Shown: positions 32,326 to 42,301 of the stretch, in pieces
Layout: each line of letters starts with the position of its first letter
How positions within the stretch are numbered: position 1 is the first letter of the stretch
Assembly: GCF_038502225.1 (NCBI RefSeq)
Contig: NC_091311.1
Location: 28,204,230 to 28,268,229 of the forward strand
Direction: 5' to 3'
DNA length: 64,000 nucleotides
From: Cherax quadricarinatus
Taxonomy: Eukaryota; Arthropoda; Malacostraca; Decapoda; Parastacidae
Notes under the pieces: generated by a model
The model's database searches: none
Told to the model about the DNA's origin: nothing
What the model saw: only the letters and a program-made list of their open reading frames with translations
Translations under genes and position numbers: made by a program

Positions 32326-33475
32326 TGGAACCTCAAATTTTGAACGTATCACTTATCGAATGTTTCAAAAATAGAATCCTATTTTCGAACCAACTTTGTC
32401 CCTATTATCGAACTTGCCCCTATTTTCGGACCGCTGGGTACCAGACCTGCCCGCCAGCCCGCTCTGTCCACGTCCCCGCGCAGGTGCCGTGAGCCAGTCT
32501 GGCTTTGTTGATGCTTGAGGGAACACTAACCTTCACTCTCATTCAAACATTTTACGATTATTTTATTGTGTTTAGTGCTTGTGGGACTGTGAAATAAGCT
32601 ACCATGGGCCCAAAGAAACTTGCTAGTGGCACCCCTGTGGTAAAGAAAGTGAGAAACGCCATAGATGTGAAGAAGGAAATAATACAGAAGTATGAGAGTG
32701 GTGTGAGACTTGCTGAGCTTGCCAGGATGTATAGGAAAAACAAGTCGACCATCCGTTTTATCCTGGCAAAGAAAGAACAAATCAAGGAAGCTGATGTTGT
32801 GAAAGGTGTTAATATGCTAACCAAAAAAAGACCACAAATAGTTGAAGAGGTTGAGAAGTTGTTGTTGGTGTGGATCAAGGATAAAGAGATGGCAGATGGT
32901 AGTGTTTCAGAGACGATTATTTGCGAAAAGGCAAGGAAGTTGCATGCCGATCTGGTACAGAAAACTCCTTGAACCAGTTCAGTGACAGAACCATGTCCCA
33001 TTTTAGGGAAATGTTAAAGAGGCACCAGAAGCAAAGGACTGTGGACAGTTATTTCGTGAGACAGGGGTCAAGTGACTCAAGCTGGTCCTAGTGGCATTAA
33101 AAGACAGAAGGGAAGTAACCCCAGAGAGGGCTTTACCTGAAGTCCTCATGGAGGGGGATTCTCCTTCCAAATACTAACCCCAACTCCCTCTCTCCTCCTC
33201 CCTATCTTCCGGATGCCATCATCAATCTTCAGTAAAGGTAAGTAAAAATGTTATTTTATATTTATATGCATAATTGAACACTATAGTATTTGTTGTATGT
33301 AAAACTGTAATTAATCTCTACAAAATGTATTTTTTTGTGAATATTTTTGGGTTTCTGGAACGGATTAATTGTATTTCTATTATTTCTTATGGGAAATATT
33401 GCTTCGATTTTCAAACTTTTCGAATTTAGAACTAGCTCCTGGAATGGATTAAGTTCGATATTTGAGGTTCCACTG
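32323..33475 (+). mobile_element. internally deleted Tigger/pogo DNA transposon
   Basis: Terminal inverted repeats CAGTGGAACCTCAAATTTTG (32323-) and its partner ATTTGAGGTTCCACTG (ending 33475) are each bordered by TA, the target used by this superfamily, within a (TA)n tract. Its length of 1153 bp is well below a full Tigger. It carries a transposase N-terminus and a C-terminal scrap but no DDE domain. Confidence 0.9.
32604..32972 (+). pseudogene. Tigger transposase N-terminal DNA-binding domain (truncated)
   Basis: A 122-codon frame starts at ATG 32604 with MGPKKLASGTPVVKK. A CENP-B-type helix-turn-helix follows (VRLAELARMYRKNKSTIRFI, about residues 33-52), then the start of the second CENP-B/Tc5-like helical domain (VEEVEKLLLVWIKDKEMADG; ICEKARKLHADL). 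The frame stops at 32970-32972, where a deletion joins it to a scrap of the usual C-terminus (EMLKRHQKQRTVDSYFVRQG, about 33007-33066). The catalytic DDE domain is absent. The protein, if made, could bind element ends but could not transpose them. Confidence 0.85.
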
Positions 33476-33509
33476 TATATATATATTATATTGCAAAAAT
33501 CGCCAACAA

Positions 33510-33685
33510 GCGATGCAAGATGAAAAACAACCATAGGGAGAGAGGGAGAGTTGAATGATAGCTCTAGGCTTTTCGTGTTGCAATCACATCTTTTCTGCAA
33601 CATTGCAAGCTCCTAATGTGTTGACTGCAACATGAAAAGCCTAGAGCTATCATTCAACTTCCTCCGCGGTTGTTTTGTATATATA
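33510..33685. repeat. fold-back (inverted repeat) element
   Basis: AACAACCATAGGGAGAG, then GTTGAATGATAGCTCTAGGC and TTTTCGTGTTGCA on the left, are mirrored on the right by TGCAACATGAAAAG, CCTAGAGCTATCATTCAAC and GGTTGTTTTG. The arms are about 60 bp with a roughly 40-bp centre. The family is unknown; TA-rich edges lie on both sides. Confidence 0.7.
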
Positions 33686-33689
33686 ATGT

Positions 33690-34444
33690 ACTAAATAATC
33701 CGAATAGGATGAACTCCCTTAAAAATTTAACTTTTCCAAGCAAATTTTTTACAGATTAATAGCTATTTTTTTCAATAAAATGATGTAAAGAGTTTTATTT
33801 TTGGACCAAAATTAACATAGAAACCTCACCTAAATTAATATAATTTTTTAGCTAAATTCCATTCTGCTATTTTATGTATATATATAATTTAAATTTTTTT
33901 TGCTATTCCTTAATATCAATGATATATATTTTTTTCGTAATGCTCAGATCGATTTCCGCAGATTTATGGCAAAAACAAAATTTTAATTCGGATTTTCACT
34001 ATAGTGAACCCTTGGTAAATAGACCAAACTGGACGATGTGACTCATTATACACCACATATGTATACACAATATACGATTTTTTTTCTCCAATCTTTGTGA
34101 GAATTAATAAAGTTTCTGGTGGACACAAGATCGTCTCTGTAAAATGTTATAAACTTAATATTATGTTTTACTAACATAGTTGAATGTTAATATTTACCTG
34201 GAAATATATCTGAAGGATATTATAGATAATTGGACTTAAATGAAATTACGCTTTTGAAAGAAAGTTGTGAGGGAAAATAATAAATAAGTTTAAATTTATT
34301 CTATTTTTGGAGATATTTAATGCAAAGTTTGGCAAGAATAATTATTGTAAATATGAAAAAAATGCTGATTCATGAATAAAAAATTTCTAAGTTAATTTCT
34401 AAAAAGAATTCAATTGCAGCTTTTCTTTTAAAATAACTTGTAAG
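33690..34444. other. AT-rich interval, nothing recognised
   Basis: Long A and T runs, with no open frame of note and no repeat match inside the window. Confidence 0.5.
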
Positions 34445-35500
34445 CCAACATGTATGTATCCTGATGCATGGTACTACCAGTCTTGGAATATTCTCATCAA
34501 AAATTGTACAGCTTGGATCTTATTACGTAGGCATGAAGGGAGGACGTTGAAGAGTCGTGGTCCCCTAACATTTATTAAATTCTTTCTCAGTGTACTCATT
34601 GCTTCCCTGCTTCTCCCTGGAGTTTTAAGACTAGTCATTCCAGAATTATCCAGGTATAGATTATCATGTACCTTTCTCGCCTCCGTTCTAAGGAGTACAG
34701 TTCAAGGGATTTCAATTGCTCTCAGAAATTTAGGTACATGACCGAGTTTATACGAACTGTGAATGTTCTCTCTACATTTTTCCAACTCTGCAGTTTCGCC
34801 TGCCTTGAAGGGGGCCGTTAGCACACAGCAATATTTCAGCCTAAAGAGAATGAGTGACTCGAAGAGTGCCATCATTGGCCTGGCATCTCTTATTTGAAAG
34901 TTCTGGTTATCCAACATATCATTTTCATTGCAGCTGTGATAAAATTTTTGTGCTCCTTGATCATGAGATCTGACATTATCGTTCCCAGGTCTCTCGCATT
35001 CGACATCTGTTCTATTTAGTGATTTGAATTTGTCTTGTTCTCTGGTCCTGTTTTTATTCCCTCAATCCTTCCATAACGTAGGAACTGAAATTTGTCTTCA
35101 CTGAAAATCATATTGTTGTCAGTGAATCACTGGAAACCCTGGTTGACATCAGTTTGAAGGCTCGCTGTGTCTTCTGTGGATGTCACTGGAAACCCTGGTT
35201 GATATCAGTTTGAAGGCTCGCTGTGTCTTCTGTGGATGTCACTCTCATACAGATTCCAGTATCGTCTGCAGAGGATATAAGTATCTTCTTTCGAATATAA
35301 AAATGAAAAAGAGAAGTGGGGTGAGTACCGTGTGTTAGGAAACAGAGCCTCTCACTGTACCAGTATCTTATTTCACTGTAGCAGTATCTTATTTCACTGT
35401 AGCAGTATCTTATTTCACTGTAGCAGTATCTTATTTCACTGTTTTCCATTACTTTTCATGTTCTATTAATTAGAAAGTTAAATATCCGTCTGCCCATCAT
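34445..35500 (-). mobile_element. LINE A-related fragment on the minus strand, with internal tandem duplications
   Basis: Minus-strand 34702-34917 reads RDARPMMALFESLILFRLKY and CCVLTAPFKAGETAELE, aligning with the LINE A post-RT region. The antisense FADD-side sequence lies near 35240-35290. Two tandem expansions are present: a 56-bp unit twice (about 35127-35238) and a 21-bp unit (GCAGTATCTTATTTCACTGTA) about four times at 35355-35445. Every frame is broken. Confidence 0.75.
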
Positions 35501-35551
35501 CACTATCACTGCCTCTACTACCACCTTTATCAGCACTACTATTCCTACCAG

Positions 35552-37715
35552 GAGTCTACTTGGAGAGTATTCCGCGAATCAACGCCCCCGAGGCCCGGTC
35601 TGATCAATCAGGCTGTTATTGCTGGCCGCACGTAGTCGAACGTACGAACCACAGCCCGGCTGATCCGGCACCGACTTTAAGTATCTGTCCAGCTCCCTCT
35701 TGCAGGCAGCCAAGGGCCTATTGGTAATTCCCCTTATGCATGGTGGGAGGCTGTTGAACAGTCTTGGGCCCCGGACAGTTATGGTATTTTCTCTTAGTCT
35801 ACTTTTCATTGGAGGTATTTTGCACCGCCTGCCCAGTCTTATTTTCGAGGGGAGTGATTTCTGTGTACAGATTTGGGACCAATCCTTCTAAGATTTTCCA
35901 AGTGGAGATTGTGCTATATCTCTCTCGCCTTCGTTCCAGTGAGTACAAGTCAAGTGCTTTCAAGCGTTCCCAATAGTTGAGGTGTTTGATGAAATTTATA
36001 TGCAGTGAAGGTTTTCTGAACACTCTCTAGGCCGGCAATTTCACCTGCATTGAACGGAGATGTTATTGTATATGAGTATTCCAGCCTAGAGAGAACAAAT
36101 GATTTGAAAAGAATCATCGTTGGCTTGACATCTCTTGTTTTGAACGCTCTCATTATCCATTCTATCATTTTCTTTGCAGTTGTGATCGTGGCACTGTTGT
36201 GAGCCTTGAAAGTGAGATCTTCAGACATTACCACTCCCAGGTCCCTCACATTACTTATTTACTCTATTGTATGATGATAGTTTGTAGTACACTCAGTTCT
36301 AATTATCTCCTCCAGTTTTCCATAATGGAGTAGTTGGAATTTATCTTCGTTGAACATCATATTGTTTTCCGTTGCCCATTGGAAAATTTGGTTTATATCT
36401 TCTTGGAGGCTAACCGTGTCCTTAATAGATGACAGTCTCATGCAGATCCTAGCACTGTTTGCCAAGGATGACAATGTGCTGTGGATTACATGTCTATGAT
36501 ATGAGGATGAGGAACAGGATGGGGGCGAGTACTGTGCCTTGTGGAACAGAGCTTTTCTATGGCAGCTTCCAAAAACTCTGTTGATCACTGCTCTTTGTGT
36601 TCGATTGGTTAGAAAGTTGAAGATCCATCTCCCCACTTTGCCAGTTATTCCTTTGGTACGTATTTTGTGCGGTATTATGCCATGATCGTACTTGTCGAAG
36701 GCTTTTGCAATTATTATTATAATCAAGGGGGAGCACTAAACCCGTAGGATTATGCAACGCCTGTGGGGGGGATGTGGAAGGTATTCAGGCCTAATTCAGG
36801 GAGCTGGAGCACAGATCCAATTCCCTAGATCAAGAGCCCCTCACCAGCATCAAGGAACCTTCTTTGAGGGGAGGCTTTTGCAAAGTCTGTGAATATTACA
36901 TCAGCATTCTGTTTTTCTTCCAGTGCATCCAAGACCATATCATAGTGATCCAGAAGTTGCGAGAGGCAGGAGCGACCTGCCCTGAACCCATGTTGCCCTG
37001 GATCGTGCAGGTTTTGGGAATCCAAGACGTTTGCAATCGTGCTTCTTAGCACTTTTTCAAATATTTTTATGTGGGACGTCAGAGCTATTGATCGATAGTT
37101 CTTAGCTAATGCTTTTCTCCCACGTTTATGGAGTGGGGCTATATCCGTTGTTTATAGTGACTGGAATTTCACCCATGTCTAAGCTCCTTCTCCATAGTAT
37201 ACTCAGGGCACGCGAAAGGTGTTTCTTGCAGTTCTTAATGACATAGTATACTCAGGGCACGCGAAAGGGGTTTCTTGCAGTTCTTAATGAATACAGAGTT
37301 CCACGAATCTGGGACTGGGGCTGAGTACATGGGCATGTTGTTAACGGCTTTCTCAAAGTTTATCGGATTTAGGGTAATGTCGGAAATCTGGCATACATTG
37401 ATGGAGTTTTGAGGCTCATTCATGAAAAAATCATTTGGATTGTCGATCTTTAGACTAATTAGTGGCTCGCTAAACACAGAGTCGTACTGGGATTTCAGTA
37501 TCTCACTCATTTCTTTGTTCTCATCTATGTAAATCCCATCTTGTCTGAGCAAGGGCCCGATACTACATGTGGCATTTGGCTTGTTTTTGGCATATGAAAA
37601 GAAATATTTCGAATTTCTTTCAATTTCACTAATCGCTTTTAGCTCCTGTCTCTCCTGGGTCCTGTATGAGTCCTTTAACTTAAGTTCGATACTTTCCACT
37701 TTCCTGGTCAGCGCT
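35552..37715 (-). mobile_element. LINE A copy on the minus strand, 5'-truncated
   Basis: Its 3' end is near 35552. Minus-strand pieces in order from 37715 down: the pre-RT linker with YFFSYAKNKPN and PVPDSWNSVFIKNCKKPL (37235-37699), GQHGFRAGRSCLSQLLDHYD (36825-37052), the DFAKA block split by a SINE, KAFDKYDHGIIPHKIRTKG (36259-36726), then 35950-36249 and 35799-36023, and the C-terminal GCGSYVRLRAASNNSLI (35579-35809). Stops and shifts occur throughout. A 49-bp direct duplication lies at 37193-37290. Confidence 0.88.
36711..36871 (-). mobile_element. SINE family S inserted in LINE A
   Basis: TTATTATTATAATCAAGGGG at the left and AAGGAACCTTCTTTGAGGGG at the right, flanked by the exact 12-bp duplication AGGCTTTTGCAA (36699-36710 and 36872-36883). 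It interrupts the RT DFAKAFD codons of the minus-strand LINE A. Confidence 0.93.
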
Positions 37716-37719
37716 TCCT

Positions 37720-37890
37720 TCCTACCACCACCACCACCACTATCACCACAACTATTACCACTATCACTACCACCCCCACCCCCATCATTATCATCACTAC
37801 CACCCTTCTATTATCACCAGCACTACCACGACCCCTACCAGCATCCCCCCATCTCTCCCACCCCCTTCTATTATCACCAACATTAGCCCC
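37720..37890 (+). repeat. degenerate (ACC)n / (TATCACC)n low-complexity tract
   Basis: Interrupted ACC/CCACC triplets at the 5' border of the LINE A copy. Confidence 0.8.
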
Positions 37891-38764
37891 GGGAAGTAAT
37901 CTTAAAAATGACTTCTGTAAAATGGCGCCATGCATACTTATAGCAGCTTTAACGCCACGTTTGGCCGCGAATCTCTTAAAATATAGCGCCTCCATGACCG
38001 TTACTGTGGTGGGAGTAATTAAAACAAGGACCGTCTTCGTATCCCTGAGCGCCCCTCCTCGACTCCGTCTTGAGCTTCCCCTCCCAGCGCCCTCTCGGTA
38101 CCCCTTATCCACTCGCTAAGGCTCAAACGCAAGAGGGGAAAGTTTAGAAAGTGATGCATAGAGGCAAATGTGATGTTTCTGAGGGTAATTTTCGTGATAG
38201 ATCAAGGAATTAAGAAGATGGAAACCGGTAATAAGAGATGTGGACGGGTTTACAAGGGAGGGCGGCTGGTAATGAAGGAGGGAGCCTTGTTTTTGCTATT
38301 TTTTTTTTTTTTAAGTTTTGTCTTGGGATAAAGTACGAAGCTATGTGTGAGGTTTATGTTTTGTTCGCGACGTCTGTGGACAGGCTGTGGTTTATATCTC
38401 CTTGTGTCAACTGTGGTTTATGTCTGCGACTTTTGTGGTTTTTGTCTCCGTATGACGTCTGTGGTTTATGTCTCTGTTTCTCCTTCCATTTATCCTGTAA
38501 ATTAATTTATTATTAATAATAAGGATGATAGCTAACTACATTTCTTTTCCAAGTAGTCTCTTGTAGACACTACTTGACCTGTTACTTAGGAGCTCATCGG
38601 ACTTGAGGATTACTCCCAGACTAGGCTTCGATGTTGATCAGGCAGGTTGTTGGTGCTGGGAGTCCCACACTGGGACCACTGGTGATGGTGACCAGTAACT
38701 AATGACTTGTGAAACAGATCTACCGTTAAATTTCTACAGTTCTTTGTACATTTCTTTGTTTCAC
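37891..38764. other. interval without recognised genes
   Basis: A moderately GC-rich part (37900-38110) with short open frames on both strands and a TTTGTGGTTTATGTCTC-like degenerate repeat (38385-38480). No domain recognised. Confidence 0.45.
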
Positions 38765-39600
38765 TCATTTCTCTGTCGCTCTCTATCTCTGTTCCCCACT
38801 CCCTTGTCTGTCTCTGTTCCCCACTCCTCTGTCTGTCTATGTTCCCCACTCCCCTGTCTGTCTCTGTTCCCCACTCCTCTGTCTATGTTCCCCACTCCCC
38901 TGTCTGTCTCTGTTCCCCACTCCCCTGTCTGTTTCTGTTCCCCACTCCCCTGTCTGTCTCTGTTCCCCACTCCCCTGTCTGTCTTTGTTCCCCACTCCCG
39001 TCTGTCTGTCTTTGTTCCCCACTCCCCTGTCTGTCTCTGTTCCCCACTCCCCTGTCTGTCTATGTTCCCCACTCCCCTGTCTGTCTCTGTTTCTCATTTA
39101 CCTGTCTGTCTCTGTTCCCCACTCCCCTGTCTGTCTATGTTCCCCACTCCCCTGTCTGTCTCTGTTCCCCAATCCCCTGTCTGTCTATGTTTCCCATTTC
39201 CCTGTCTGTCTCTGTTCCTCACTCCCCTGTCTGTCTCTGTTTCTCACTCCCCTGTCTGTCTCTGTTCCCCACTCCCTTGTCTGTCTCTGTTCCCCATTTC
39301 CCTGTCTGTCTCTGTTCCCCACTCCCCTGTCTGTCTCTGTTCCCCATTTCCCTGTCTGTCTCTGTTCCCCACTCCCCTGTCTGTCTCTGTTCCCCACTCC
39401 CTTGTCTGTCTCTGTTCCCCATTTCCCTGTCTGTCTCTGTTCCCCACTCTCCTGTCTGTCTCTGTTCCCCATTTCCCTGTCTGTCTCTGTTCCCCATTCC
39501 CCTGTCTGTCTCTGTTCCCCACTCCCCTGTCTGTCTCTGTTCCCCATTTCCCTGTCTGTCTCTGTTCCCCATTTCCCTGTCTGTTCCTCACTCCCATGTC
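38765..39600 (+). repeat. 25-bp CT-rich minisatellite
   Basis: About 33 copies of a 25-bp unit containing TGTTCCCCACTCCCCTGTCT, with CACTCCC and CATTTCC variants partly alternating in the second half. The period is not a multiple of three and the unit lacks stops in these phases, which produces long overlapping Ser/Pro/Cys-rich and Gly/Arg/Asp-rich frames. They are not genes. Confidence 0.96.
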
Positions 39601-39721
39601 TGATTCAGTACCTCTCTTTCTCTCTCGCACACACACGCAACCGAGGAGGAAGTGAAGAGGCTGCTAAGTGAGCTAGATACCTCAAAGGCGGTATTACCAG
39701 ACATCTCTCCATGGGTCCTGA

Positions 39722-40022
39722 GAGGTAAGATAAGATTTTGTTCGGATTTTAAATCCCGGAAGTTCAGCTACCCAGCATAACCCAAGAGAGGCAGTGCGTC
39801 ATCAAGGACTGTCTGTCTTTCCAATCGAATCCTCAGTCTTGTCCTCCAGGATGCGACTCACACCGGTCGACTGACATGCTGGTACCTACATGTTTACTAG
39901 GTAAAAGAGACAACAGGTGTAAGGAAACACGCCCAGTGTTTCTAGGCTTTCCGAGGAGCGAACCACGGACATTCAGCGTGTGAAACGAAAGCGGTGCCTA
40001 CCAGGCCACGGGCCACCGTGGC
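39722..40022 (-). mobile_element. tRNA-derived SINE (family T) inserted in LINE B
   Basis: Left AAGATAAGATTTTGTTCGGA is the reverse complement of the family T tail. The right part (GTGGTTCGC-like B box in antisense, then CCTACCAGGCCACGGGCC) is the head. It separates the SPWVLR and EALCEPL codons of LINE B. Confidence 0.8.
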
Positions 40023-40268
40023 CTGGTAGCAGAGGCACTATGTGAGCCACTAACAACAATCTTCAAGACATCTGTTGAAACAGAGCAACTACCTGAGGTG
40101 TGGAAGACAGCAAATGTAGTCCCAATTTTTAAGGAGACATTAACTATAGACCTGTGTCATTGACATGTATAGTATACAAAGCAACGGAGAAGCTTATCAG
40201 AAGAGTGGTGGAGCACCTAGAAAGGAATGGGCTTTTAGACGATAACCAGCACGGTTTCAGGGAAGGGA

Positions 40269-40425
40269 TTATTATTATAATCATGGGGGAGCGCTAAACC
40301 CGTAGGGTTATTCAGCGCATGTGGGGGATGGAAGGTATTCAGGCTCAGTTCAGAGAACTGGGGCACAGATTCAATTCCCTAGATCAAGAGCCCCTCACCA
40401 GCGTCAAGGAACCTCACTTGAGGAG
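40269..40425 (-). mobile_element. SINE family S inserted in LINE B
   Basis: Flanked by a 13-bp duplication, TTCAGGGAAGGGA (40256-40268) and TTCAGAGAAGGGA (40426-40438), with one difference. It interrupts the HGFREGRSC block of LINE B. Its sequence matches the copies at 36711 and 51650. Confidence 0.92.
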
Positions 40426-41157
40426 TTCAGAGAAGGGAGATCCTGTGTCACAAACCTACTGGAGTTTTACGACGATGTGACAGAAGTAAGACAAGAAGGA
40501 GAGAGAGATATGAGTAGGGGGTAGACTGCACTTTCTTGGACTGCAAGAAGGTTTTCGACACAGTTCCACACAAGAGATTAGTGCAAAAGCTAGAGGATCA
40601 GGTAGGTATAACAGGAAAGGCACTGCAATTGATCAGAGAATAAGTGCCAGGCAGGCGACAGTGAGTCATGGTACATGACAATGTGTCAGAGTGGGCGCCT
40701 GTGACGAGCGGGGTTCCACAGGGGTCAGTCCTAGAACCGGTGCTGTTTCTGGTATATGTGAATGACATGCCGGAAGGGATAGATTCAGAGGTGTCCCTGT
40801 TTGCAGACGATGTGAAGCTAATGCGGAGAATTCAAACGGATGAGGATCAGGTGGGACTTCGAAGGAATGTGGACAGACTGCATCCCTGGTCCAACAACTG
40901 GCTAACTGGATTTTAACCCCACCAAGTGCAAAGTCATGAAGATTGGGGAGGGTCAAAAAAGACCGCAGATGGAGTACGGGCTAGGGGGGCCATAGGCTGC
41001 AAACCTCGCTCAAGGAAAAGGATCTTAGGATTAGTATAATACCGAGTACATCTCATGAGGAGAACATCAACCAAATAACTCTTGCAGCACATGGGCGCCT
41101 GGCAACCCTGAGAATAGCGTTTCGACACCTGAGTAAAGAGTCATCAAGACACTGTAC

Positions 41158-41353
41158 TGTACTCGCCTAATTGTACTCACCTAATTGTGGTTGCAGGAGT
41201 CGATACTCAGCTCCTGGCCCCGCCTCTTCACTGATCGCTACTAGGTCCTCTTTCTGCTTCCTGAGCTTTGTCATACCTCGTCTTAAAGCTATGTATGGCT
41301 CCTGCCTCCACTACACCACTTGCTAGGCTATTCCAGTTTTTGACGACTCTGTG
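41158..41353 (-). mobile_element. antisense LINE B 3' end inserted in LINE B
   Basis: TACTCGCCTAATTG then TACTCACCTAATTGTGGTTG is the LINE B 3' tail reversed. It continues into antisense C-terminal sequence ending GACGACTCTGTG. A 7-bp direct repeat ACTGTAC flanks it (41151-41157 and 41354-41360). It interrupts the TLYTVYVRP codons of the host copy. Confidence 0.85.
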
Positions 41354-41891
41354 ACTGTACACTATACACCGTGTAAGTCAGACCCATATTGGAGTATGCA
41401 ACACCAGTATTGAACCCACACCTGGTCAAACAAGTCAAGAAATTAGAGAAAGTGAATCGGTTTGCAAAAAGATTAGTCCCACAGCTAAGGGGTATGTACT
41501 ACGAGGAGAGGTTAAAAGAACACGACCTGACGACAATTGGGGACTGGAAGGGAAGGGGAAGACATGATAAAGACGTATAAAATACTAAGAGGAACTGACA
41601 AGGTATACAGAGACAGGATGTTCTAGAGATGGGACACAGCAACAAGGAAGTTAAGATGGAAGTTAAGACTCAGACGAGTCACACGAACGTTAAGAAGTAT
41701 TTCTTCAGTCACAGTGTTATCAGGAAGTGGAATAGTCTGGAAAGTGAGGTAGTGGAGGCAGGATCCATACATAAGTTTAAGAAGAGATATGATAAAGCTC
41801 ATGGAGCAGGGAGAGAGAGGACCTAGTAGCGGCCAGTGAAGAGGCGGGGCCAGGAGCTATGAATCGACCCCTGAAACCACAATTAGGTGAG

Positions 41892-42153
<262 letters not shown>

Positions 42154-42301
42154 AGAACTTGCAGCAACAACTTTGTCAAGTAAAAATGGGGTTGGACATT
42201 TGCATTTATTTCAGCTAACACCTCAAATTTTTTATGTTATAATTAATCCAAGTAGGGAATTATCCTCCCTTGGATCATATGCCTGGTTCATGCATATTCA
42301 G

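Noticed and set aside
38702..39671. Overlapping Val/Cys/Leu/Ser/Pro-rich and Gly/Asp/Arg-rich frames
   Set aside because: These arise from the 25-bp minisatellite, which is open in several phases. No domain outside the repeat.
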